A DNA stretch of 64,000 nucleotides from Acanthopleura granulata. Lineage: Eukaryota; Mollusca; Polyplacophora; Chitonida; Chitonidae. Position 1 is the first letter of the stretch. Each line of letters begins with the position of its first letter. A model generated the notes under the pieces. It ran no database searches, was not told the DNA's origin, and saw only the letters and a list, made by a program, of their open reading frames with translations. The DNA lies in assembly GCA_016165875.1 (NCBI GenBank), contig JABBOT010000029.1, positions 372,001 to 436,000 on the forward strand, given 5' to 3'. Made by a program: the position numbers and the translations under genes. Positions 19,019-29,216 of this stretch are shown here, in pieces.

Positions 19019-19597
19019 CTATGTGTTGTATTTTCGCATGCGGATCAATTTGTGGTTTATTCCCAACTTTATTGACCTCATGGCCATAGCCCTGTTAAAA
19101 TGGCGTTGGGTTTTGGAAGATTCACCATAATCATCAAAGCTGGCCTCCACTGAGGTGACCACTCCAAACAGAACACCAAGCACCAGAAATAAGATGATAA
19201 AAAGTGTGTACTGGGTAACAGAGGGGCTGGGCGCACCCTCCATATCTCTGAGATGTGCCTGGGCGGGCTGAAAACCAGGGTTCAAGTCTAGAGCATGTCG
19301 GAAATGTAAAGAGGCTTCATGGTAGTGCTGATAGGCTTTGAGGATTTCTCCAAGAGTGAAATGTTGTAGCCAGGTATTCTCATCTGGTGGCTGCATTTCT
19401 AAAGAGCGTCGAGTGAGAAAAATTGCATCATCCAAGTACTGAAGGTTGAAGAGGACACGAGCCGTGTTGAGAAGAACATCTGGGTTGTTTGGTGCCAAAG
19501 ATAAGGCTTTTCGGAAACATTCAATTGACAGCTGGGTGTTGCCTCGTATCCGCCAAAAGTTTCCAATTTGGTTATAAACTTGCACTGACTTGGGGTT
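19019..19597 (-). CDS. TTC17-like TPR protein, terminal coding exon with C-terminal membrane anchor
   Basis: A splice acceptor (TTTTCTTTTCAG then AACCCC) on the minus strand opens the exon in phase 0 at 19597. It encodes 192 residues. Tetratricopeptide helices follow, with YNQIGNFWRIRGNTQLSIEC, NNPDVLLNTARVLFNLQYLD and FRHALDLNPGFQPAQAHLRD. A hydrophobic segment, YTLFIILFLVLGVLFGVV, then precedes a short basic tail. The WR-(I/V)-(K/R)-x-N pattern and the preceding exon (35156-35399) resemble the first TPR block of TTC17. Vertebrate TTC17 continues much further, so this may be a shorter paralogue anchored in a membrane. TPR arrays bind protein partners; the specific role is unknown. Frame, splice site and composition all look like a working gene. 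Confidence 0.72.
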   Translation of the reverse strand, partial: NPKSVQVYNQIGNFWRIRGNTQLSIECFRKALSLAPNNPDVLLNTARVLFNLQYLDDAIFLTRRSLEMQPPDENTWLQHFTLGEILKAYQHYHEASLHFRHALDLNPGFQPAQAHLRDMEGAPSPSVTQYTLFIILFLVLGVLFGVVTSVEASFDDYGESSKTQRHFNRAMAMRSIKLGINHKLIRMRKYNT

Positions 19598-20332
19598 CTG
19601 AAAAGAAAAGGTAAATGACAATTTGAGAACGTTCTTAATAATTTTGCTTACCAAATAAAAGTACAACATCAGAGGCTGAGATTGCTTGATTAGTGTACAA
19701 CATCGCTTTTAACAATACTTTTGCCAAACTAATACAATGTATTTATGTTGCTGCCTTACGTCAACATCATGCTGAAGACCAAAAACTTATCACGGATCCG
19801 ATTTATGTATGTATGTATAACCTACAATGGACAATGAAAATTTTAAATCAACACTACAAAATATGTATTTATGTATGTAAAAAAAACAAAACTATTTATT
19901 TTACTCCTGTAAGCCATTTACCAACGCTCACACGATCAAAAATGCAATCTTGGAGATGAAATTGCAAACGATGAGTGCTGTTTGAGTTCACTGAAAGTTG
20001 CTGACGCTAGTAGCGCCACCTGTCCTCATGGGGAAGGAATCGGCCACACTGCTTGCACCCGCGCCTAGTCTCACTACACTCAGGTCAAAAACAAAACGAT
20101 CTCGAACCACAGAAGTACATGTATGTATAAAGTTTATTCACGAGCACTGGCAGAGACCAAAAATCTTAATGTTCGTCATATTTCATTTTACACGTTCCTT
20201 CGCCAAAAAACTTCTCATATCTAAATCAACGCAGTTAGTCATGGAGATTTCCCTGTAAGAGAGATAACTTGCAACGCACACACATTGCTCCTCCATGATT
20301 TTGGATATTTTGAATATTTCTTTCCAAAACCA

Positions 20333-20475
20333 AGGTTTGCCAGGAACCTAGGGATGGTCGTGGGTTTTCTGAATACTTTCTTCCCTCACTAATGCCGGCC
20401 GCCGTCGTATAAGTGAAATATTCTTGTGTACGGCATAAAGCATCAAATAAATAAATAAATAAGTAAATAAATAAA
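20333..20475 (+). repeat. SINE family 1, 3' part only
   Basis: GGGATGGTCGTGGGTTTTCT, then GCCGGCCGCCGTCGTATAAG, a GAAATATTCTTGTG motif and an AAATAAATAAAT tail. The tRNA head is missing, so it is a 5'-truncated copy. Confidence 0.8.
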
Positions 20476-20984
20476 TTCCAAAAATAACAAAATTGATTAA
20501 ATATAACCAGGAATTGAGCTTTTTATATTCAATTGAATAAATGCAAGAATACCGGTTGGTGCAGACGACTTCTATAAAGCTCTGGTATTGGGAGAGTTCA
20601 ATTTGTGTTTCAGGAATGTTTCCCTACATCTTTCTGCGTTAACATACACCAGTAATCCCTGGTCCGACTACGAGAGGAGCGCAGGGTCAAGCATTTGAGA
20701 GGACCAGTCCAAACCTTGCTGTCTTCACCTGCACTGAGGTCAGCTTTAGGACAGTAATTTCAGAGTGGCGTATGACCATGCTCAGAACAAGACTACAAGC
20801 TTTCAGCGTGCCATGTTTTCTTGTGACTCCTCTTGATTTTAATATGACGCGTCTTAAAATTTTATAGTCGCACAAATGTTTTGCGACTAATGTGAAAGCC
20901 ATGGAACTAAGCGCTCGGTGGTTTTCCTTTCGGACGCGTTATTGTTTTTGTTCCTGGAATCAAGTTGTCTCTGCCCTGCAGTAT

Positions 20985-21250
20985 ACACGTACATCCTTAA
21001 CTGAAAAACTTCACACAACAATCTACAGCTATACATCCTTAACAGAGAAACCTGACGTGACAAGCTCAAACCTTAACAGAGAAATATGACAGGACAAGCT
21101 ATATCCTTAACGGAAAACCTGACAGGATAAGTTACATCCTTAACTGAAAAACCTGATGTGATAAGCTACACCCTTAACAGAGAAACGTGAAGGGACAATC
21201 TACGTCATTAACAGAGAAACATGACAGGATAAGCTCCATCCTTAAAGTGA
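20985..21250 (+). repeat. Minisatellite, ~35-38-bp units (array 1)
   Basis: About seven diverged units of the pattern ACATCCTTAACAGAGAAACC followed by TGACAGGACAAGCT. Units vary in sequence and slightly in length. Related arrays stand at 23246, 24072 and 34433 in the same orientation. Confidence 0.8.
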
Positions 21251-21735
21251 AGACAGCTCATGTTCTGAGTTAAATTTTTCAAAAGGGTTGGACAATATTA
21301 TGTTCATTTCGGTAAAGAATTTTTTGTAACAACCACTATAACAGTGAAAATTGAAACTTGAAGATGTTCTGTCGACTAGCATGAAACGCAGCCATTCTGT
21401 CTGGGCTGTGACGTAATTCTTCCAAGTGCAGAACAGTCTTGTAACCTGAGACCACAGTGTGTTGTTAGGATTTTGATTGACACTTACGTATATAAGTAAA
21501 TTTACAACATGAAATGATCAAGAAACTCACTCTTGTTATAACATAATGGCCTTGTTCATACATGTACTAGTTATGATTAAAACATACAATGTTAAAAAGA
21601 GCGTGCTGTCCCGATGTTATAACATGTTAAATACTGACACTCGACTGATGTACGTTACAGCTTATAAACAGCTGATATCTCGCAGCACTCTAATTGGTCA
21701 GTCTCTCATAAGCTTAAAGTGCCACTCTGGTTAGA
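21250..21735 (+). repeat. Left arm of an inverted repeat (~480 bp)
   Basis: Words such as TTTACAACATGAAATGATCA, GAAACGCAGCC and CTCATAAGCTTAAA reappear in reverse complement and reverse order at 23600-24070. Divergence is considerable, so the two arms are old copies of one repeat in opposite orientation. Confidence 0.65.
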
Positions 21736-23245
21736 ATACAAACTGCGTCGAAATATTACAATGATATGAAAGAAATCGCACGGAATAAGCCTAACACCAT
21801 GTTTCAAAAGGATTTTGATGAATAACACTATTTAACCCATATAACTGAAGATTCCCTAAAAAACGAAATCTGCGGCTGTGTCTGTAAAATTTCCCTGAAG
21901 TGACGTGTTAATATTTCCAGCATGACGTCGAATCAGGGAGATGTCAAGCTGTGTAAGGCATTTATACTGGGATGACGTGAAGAGCGTTTGAAAGGGCATC
22001 ATCATTTGTTGATACACATCAGCGATTAATGACGTCATGTGTTCGCGGCTGACGTCACAGCAGGCAAAGTGGAAGCGACAGAAATATTTTGGTCCCCTAT
22101 ACTCTGACTAAACGTACAATATCGGTTTTAATTCGCTGCAATATTTTCACAATTTAGGAGAGCAATTCACACCATCCAAGTCTTTATCAACACACTTTGT
22201 TTTCAAAACACAGATGTTTTGATACCAATGTAGCTCTTTAAAAGCATGGGTGCCTTCAGATCCCCAGTCGGCAGCTAAATACTCCACATTTCAAACGAAG
22301 ATAATTCAGCAACATATAAATACAAATTCAAACAGGTTTTTGTATTTAACAGAGAATTTTGTAATCTTTTTAATGAACAGTGCCTCAGTCATGAGCTCTC
22401 TTTTACTTTAAAGGGTTAGTGTTCATATTTAGTATTTATTAAAAATTAGCTACTCCTGGATATATTGTTATGCTGAAATTAAATAATACATAAAAAGTGC
22501 ACACTAATCTGAGTAATATAGCATATAAAATCACTACACAATGAGGTGGGATATGTGCATTTTTTCTGCCGTCATACAACTCCTACTATTACAAACTGCC
22601 CGAGATTCGCCGTTTCCTTCAGTGCTAAATATCTTCGAGAGTGACAACAAGCATATCAACTGTCTCCAGGAAATGATTTGTTGTTCTCCACAGGGATGTA
22701 AATGCAGGTCATTGAAGAACTCTGGAGGTTGGGTAGTTTTGTAAAGTTTCCAGATGATTTCACCATGAAGAAGGCGTGGATTTACAAGACAGGCTTTCCA
22801 ACTCCATTGGTATCTCCAGGTAGTTTCCACAACGGTGCCTGCACATAGCTAGTGGTTATGAAATAATATAAGTGAACTGAAAACTGAGAACAAATCTCTG
22901 TACACTACCACTGAGGTCCACGTGCTACATGTACCGGTACTACCATTATACTGACATTTAGGCATACCTGTAGATTATTCGAAATGCTGACAATAATATG
23001 CGGTTGTCATCGCATACAGGTATGAATTTACAATACCCCGTGGAGCAGAATGATATTTAAAGTGAAGCGGACTGCGGAAAAGGATAGTAAATAAATTTAA
23101 GATAAACAAACGAAATTCATGTATACTGTGTAACACAGCCAGTGTATTAGCAAACGCCTGGACAATGATCAAATTCATCGCCTGAAAACCAGAATCCTGA
23201 CCAGAGATCATGTAAGTGTCATAAATCAGAACTTCAACATCGTCT

Positions 23246-23440
23246 ACATCCTTAACAGAGAAACCTGCCAGGTTAAGCTACATTCTTAACAGAGAAAATT
23301 TATGACAGGATAAGCTACATCCTTAACAGAGGAATATGACAGGACAAGCTACATCATTAACAGAGAAATATCACAGGACAAGCTACATCTTTAAAAGAGA
23401 AACCTGTCAGGACTAGCTATGAAACCTGATGTGACAGGCT
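23246..23440 (+). repeat. Minisatellite, same ~35-bp family (array 2)
   Basis: Units ACATCCTTAACAGAGAAACC/TGCCAGGTTAAGCT, then ACATCATTAACAGAGAAATA and so on, about five copies. Same orientation as array 1. Confidence 0.78.
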
Positions 23441-23599
23441 CCATCCTTAGAGTTAAAGACAGATCATAACTGACGTACTCTTCATTAAAAAAATTCTAAA
23501 ATTCTGTCTTCAGTGTAAAAACCTGTTTGAAATTTAATGAATTCGTTGATGAATTATTTCCGTTTGAAGTGCGGAGTATTGTGCTGGCAACTGGGGATC

Positions 23600-24070
23600 T
23601 GGAGATACCAATGTTTTTAAGCTTATGAGAGATTGACCAATCAGAGAGCAAATCTTCTGAGTTGACGGTCAGTGTAACAATAACATAGGGACAGGACACA
23701 GCTTTGATGTTATATATTTCAATTATAAAAAGTACATGTGTAAACAACACTGCAAAGTATTTCCACACCATATTTTGTGGCAGGAGTAAATTTCTTGATC
23801 ATTTCATGTTATAAATTTACATATATACTTAAGTTAGATACACAAACCTAGCAGCTTAGTACAGTCTCAGGTTACAACAGTGACCCGTGCTGGGAAGAAT
23901 TACCTCATAGCCCAGACAGAAAGGCTGCGTTTCATGACAGTAGACTGTGGACGGCTAATGTCAATTTCCACTGTCGTGGTAACTGTCAGAAAAAATACTT
24001 CACCGAAACAAATATAATATTGCCCAATCTTTATGACAAATTTAACTTTGAACATAGGCTGTCTTTCACT
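23600..24070 (-). repeat. Right arm of the inverted repeat
   Basis: Contains AAGCTTATGAGAGATTGACC, CTTGATCATTTCATGTTATA and GGCTGCGTTTCATGACAG, which are reverse complements of words in 21250-21735. Two units of the minisatellite (24072-24136) follow directly. Confidence 0.65.
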
Positions 24071-24071
24071 T

Positions 24072-24136
24072 TAACGGAGAAACATGAAAGGACAATCTAC
24101 ATATCTTAACAGAGAAACCTGATAGGACAAGCTCCA
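24072..24136 (+). repeat. Minisatellite, same family (array 3, about two units)
   Basis: TTAACGGAGAAACATGAAAG and CTTAACAGAGAAACCTGATA units directly abut the right inverted arm. Confidence 0.7.
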
Positions 24137-24452
24137 GCTACAGGGCAGAAATAACTTGACGCATTTGTTGCTAAAATGGCGACTAACATCCGACTATGTT
24201 TAGGTGTATGTTTTTATAAAGATATTTGTTAAGACATGAAAACCGTGTTTCGTGCTCAATTTGGGCTCGTTCCACAATGAATCCGACGTAATGTGTTTTT
24301 ATCTTGACGCGACTGAAACATAGACGCATCAAGAAACATAGGCAGACGTCAAACATTAATGTTGTCGGGAGAAAAAAACAAACGAAACTTCAAGTAACAA
24401 TCTGTCATCATAATTAAGTCACTCGCTGAACAAAATTACCTACAGCATTAAT

Positions 24453-25540
24453 TAGGGGTTCAAGGCATTCAGGCCTATATTCCTATCGTTTTCGTTTGGA
24501 TTATAATTATTATTCTCCATAAATTTACCGCGTGTTTTTAGAGAAAACGGCAAGTCGCACAGTTTGGAAACTTCAGTATGTCTTAGCTACAGATTTTTTA
24601 AGTTGCAGTTGCCCTACTGGGTTGAAAAGAAAACTTGAGAGCTATTTTCTTCAGAACCCGAAGTCCCATTGACTTGAAATTTTGCAAATGTAACAACTGT
24701 TGCCTCTAAATTATTTGGTCAGAAACAGAATGCAATGTACCAGCAAACAGCCGGAACCGAAAGTGACGTCATGTGAAAACCAAACTTTTGAATTTGAGTC
24801 TTCTAAACATGCTACCCGACATAGTTTTACATCCTGGTCACCATTCTCATCTTATTTCTTTCCTACGATGCATACTTTTGTCGCAAATTGTGATCAAAGT
24901 GCGAAAAAATGCAATTTCCCCCATATGTGCAGGTGACGTGGAATAAAACGGTTAAAGCTGCAAAGCTCAAGATCACTGGACGCACAGTGTTACATACACT
25001 ATATGTACTGTGTATGTGCTGAAAATCTTTGAGCTGTCTGAATAAATATAGGATCTACGAAGCTTCAAAATTTTACAAAGGGCCGATTTAGTATATTTGA
25101 TACATATATGTCCATATGCTATAAAATGCATATAAAACGCAGGATAAATACACAAATATTGTATTGTAAGTAGGCTACCCGACGTAGCTTGACGTCCCGA
25201 TCACGAATCTAGCCTTACTTCTTTTCTGCGAGGTATACGCTTGTGGCAAACTACGATTAAAATGCGGAAAAGAACAATTTCCCCCATATTTGGAGCTGAT
25301 AAAACAGAAATCTGTTACAGTTTTAAAGCTGAAAATCACTGAGTGCAAACTGCTTTATGTGTACTGTACTTGTGGCTAATTTCGTCGGGCTGTGTTAATA
25401 ACGACAGGATGTTTTCAAGGCTTCAAATATTGTTCACAGGCCGATTTAATTCATATGGCATTCACTTCTAAGACACCATTCAGTTAACATAAAGTGACGA
25501 CAGACACGCTCGAAATACCGGCTTGAACCCCTGCATCGCC
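24453..25540 (+). repeat. Long interspersed repeat family R1, ~1.1-kb copy
   Basis: It begins ATTAGGGGTTCAAGGCATTC and ends near GGCTTGAACCCCTGCATCGC, so the ends are inverted relative to each other (GGGGTTCAAG/CTTGAACCCC). Inside are AGAGAAAACGGCAAGTCGCA and CTTCAGTATGTCTTAGCTAC. Two ~364-bp sub-repeats start with GCTACCCGACATAG-like words (24811 and 25175). The same words recur at 39950-41720 and throughout 51640-61735. No protein is encoded. It resembles a non-autonomous DNA transposon, but the class is uncertain. Confidence 0.65.
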
Positions 25541-26534
25541 ACTGCAGCAGTAATATTTCTAACTTGTTTTCATCCTTCGATTCATTGCATCCCCCTCAAT
25601 CTAATAAACATCGCTGTCTTAGCCACCATTTTTCTGAATTGACATTCACCGGCCGGCAGTGCCAGGTCCGTCTAAATGAGGACCGTCTGTCTATCACTCC
25701 TTTGCTGATACAGGCTCTTGCGGGTAACGCAGGTTCCGGAATGTGACAGGGCCAGTCAAATCATAGCCTTCTTCACCTGTTCAACAGCCAACTTTTAGGA
25801 CGGTATTGTTGAATGCCCCGCTACTTTCTAAAGTTGCTTTTGACAGCACACAAAATCGTGACTAGGTTTAAACAGGCTCGAAACCTTCCAGTGCGTCTTA
25901 TTTTCTTGTGAGTCTTAGATTTTTTAGTCGCACTAATGTTTCATGGCTGATGAGACTGCCACAAAACGGAAGCGCGCTATGGTTCTTTTGAATATGTTAT
26001 TGTCTTTGTTTCCAAAACGCTAGGTGTAAAGTGTCCTCTGTCCTGTACTGTCAGTCCGGGCCAAGTTCAGATCAGAAAACTTTCCCATTTTAGGAGATTC
26101 ATGTCCAAAATAGGAAACTTTCATAAAATATTAATATTTATGTATAACTTAATTTGGAAGTAAATGTTTGGTTTCTTAATGTCCATAGTTTCAAACTGTA
26201 TGCCTGTCATTAATATATGTTGAAGATATTGTGAAATAATGACAAATTTCGTGAAAAATTTTTGGTTTTAATTTTCTTAGCTCCTGCACGTCTGTGCGCA
26301 ATAAACTCTTGCGATATAGTAGATTAATGTGTTTTAAACATTTTGCACGTGGTGTACATTTTATTAGTGCTTGTTAGCCTGAGATATCTGAGTTTTTTGT
26401 AGATAGTTTTGTGAATTGGAAACATTACACCATTGTCATCAAATGTTGCCTGAATGGGAAACACGGACAACGACCAGGCCAGGGCACACGTCTCCTAAAC
26501 AGGAACACTTGAAAATGCTTTTTCCAAATGTTAG

Positions 26535-26866
26535 AATGAATGAATGCTTATTGTTTAACTCAAGAATATTTCACTTATACGAAGGCGGCGTCTCCTTGGT
26601 GCAGGACGGATTTCCACCGTATCTTTTATCTGGTGCTGCCTCACCGAGACGACTTGCCGAAGACACCCAACAAGCCCTCTCACCCAGTCACGTTATACTG
26701 ACACCGGGCCGACCATTCCACCCTCTATCCTCTTATTACTGAGCGCCTAGCGAGGAAGCAGGATGTACCATTTTTTTAAAGTCTTTGGTATGACCCGACC
26801 CAGGTTTGAACCCAGATCTCCCCATCAAAAAGCGGACGCTCCACCCAACTGCGCTATTTGGGCGGG
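26535..26866 (-). repeat. tRNA-derived SINE, family 2
   Basis: On the minus strand the head is GCCCAAATAGCGCAGTTGGG (A-box-like) with GATCTGGGTTCAAACCTGGG (B-box-like). The body has GGTCGGCCCGGTGTCAGTAT and GTGTCTTCGGCAAG. The 3' end reads TCGTATAAGTGAAATATTCT then TGAGT and a GCATTCATTCATTC tail. The 3' motif is the one used by family 1 despite a different head. Bodies related to this one occur at 37060 and 38235. Confidence 0.75.
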
Positions 26867-27175
26867 TTCCAAATGTTAGACATCTATGTTAAAGTTTACA
26901 CATGTTTCCTAAAACAGACATCTGTGGTCAAAGTCATCTGAAGAAAAACTCCCAAAAGTGCTGAATGGAATAAATAAAACTATTTGTAAATAAACACTTT
27001 TCACAATTATCACAAGATTTAGGTATGTAAAATTTAACTCTTGAGAAGAAAAGCATTTTACTATCTAACACCACCTGTGGACACATGGTTTGTGTGTTGC
27101 ATAAATGTTTAAGCATTCAAATTCTTGACTTCTGCAATAATCCGATGATGACACTGGTCAGGAGCCACGATGCAT

Positions 27176-27216
27176 CCCACTCACAGCGACCGCACTGATG
27201 GGAGGCTTCTAGGTTC
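27176..27216 (-). repeat. SINE family 1, short fragment
   Basis: CACTCACAGCGACCGCACTG followed by ATGGGAGGCTTCTAGG is the reverse complement of the part of family 1 between the head and the B box (compare 3252-3285). Confidence 0.65.
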
Positions 27217-29216
27217 CACTTTTATGTTTTGTGTTTGATGAGTTTGCACTCTTCCGACCATTGTTTTCACTAACCTCAACAGTTAAATGTAGCTACTTAG
27301 AGCTGACTGCAGTTGTGAAACAGTAACAGGCCAATATTTCCGATGTTCCATTAAAACGTCCATGCACTAAAAACAGTTATTTAAGGTGTGTTTCACTACA
27401 TTGGCGTAATTAACTAGATGTGATTTACTAACGCTGCCTGTGACTAACTTAACCCGGTTTCATGACTGGTGTTCATTGCAGTAAGTGAGGCTTAGCCTTT
27501 TAATCTAGTACCCCTTCTTACCCGCACCCCTCTTGACGCTTTTCAGGTGAGGTGGGGCGGGGATACGTCTCCATGTATCATATAGGGAAACCTCTAAAGC
27601 AAAAATGTTCTACAACTGTGAAGATGGATTTGTAAATTGCAAATTCGGTGTTTCCTGTGGAAAATTTTATAGGTTTTAATAATTACACTGTTGATATGAA
27701 ATAGGTATAGAATCATATAAACTCCATTCTAGCAGCAGCAACACAAGTCAGGTTATGGGTTAACATATGCAAATCGAGGGTTTTTTCATCCAAGAACTCA
27801 TCTGAGCCTATATCCTTGTAAAATCACTCTCACAGCCACAACTGACCAACATACACATGTATACACTCAGAAGGATTTAAGCACCTAATGTCCTGAGTGT
27901 GTCTGCTACATGTAGTTCATTACTGACAGTTGCTGATCTACCCATGATTTCTGGCTTGGGTGTTGTTCCACTGAAACCACTATCAGAAGCTTAAGTTTCA
28001 CAGCAATCAGTTTTTCAAAGAGGCCAAACAATGTCTCTGTCCCTACTCAGCCCATTAACTCCTTCCTTATCCAACATCTGGGCACCGAAGGAACAAAACA
28101 GCAGACTGAAACCAAATGTTACCATTTCACCTTACATTCAGTATCAATCCACATCATCTTTTATTTGTAGTTAATATCCAGAAGTTCTGCCGTTATACGA
28201 CTGTAAAAACTTGTACTTTCCACCATTTTAAGCTGTGTTTAATATGTTTAGATTTTTGATAGTTGTGTGGTAAATTTTTACAGAAGTTATACATGGTATG
28301 GATGCACATAATGGATCATTAGAGGGCATTTGTAGGATTTGCTGTAAGGAAATCTTCTAGGCAAGGACAAAGAAAACATAATGACGTTCCACACAGGGAC
28401 ATTTACACTCAGTCAACAGCACATTCACAAGAAGTCTACACTTGGGTGTCCCCATCCTTATGTTGAATTTAACCTTGGGAGACATAAAACTTCAATAGAT
28501 AGGGTTTCCTTGATGCATGTAAAACGTCATATCCAGATTTACAAAAATTAACTTATATAAAGCTTTGTGCATCATGGGTAGTCCAGCGGCATTCATGAAG
28601 GTGCTGTGGAAGTGTCCCGCGAGTACATGGATACTAAAATTCGACTTTGTCATTCTGGAGTATATGGTGACTGGAAAAATTGCAATCTGGCAGAATTAGG
28701 GTAATTAGGTCTTTCGTTGGTGATGCCAAAAATTCCACTTTTTGGCTTAAACTACCAGGGAAATCTGAGTAACCTGTTGAATTTTATAGGATGCGCATGT
28801 CTCTAAACACCAGTGATATCTTTACCTAACAGTGATCACATGTATCTTAGTCATGGAAAAATAATATAGCACAATCGTAACTTTCGTGATGGAATAATGA
28901 TATCGGTGATTTAATGCAGAACTGCAAGGCACATATTTCATAGTAATGTTGAAACACTGGACCTGAAGATGCTAAAGCATGAAGCAGAAATATAAAAAAA
29001 AGCCAAACAGATATACTGAGACTGAAGGTTCACCAGACTATGAAGGAAACATTACCCTACATTTGTCACCTCAAGTTTATACATCCTCATTGGCCTTGCG
29101 GTAGACACATCCTGTTGCAGAGTTAGAACTTCTAAACATGGCAAGCAAGACAACCTGAAAATAGACTGGTGTGAATTGAACATATTGTTTAATGCGTAGT
29201 AATAGGATTCCACAGG

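Noticed and set aside
20985..21250. CRISPR-like array of ~35-bp repeats
   Set aside because: Units are contiguous and diverged without unique spacers, and the surroundings are clearly eukaryotic; it is a minisatellite.
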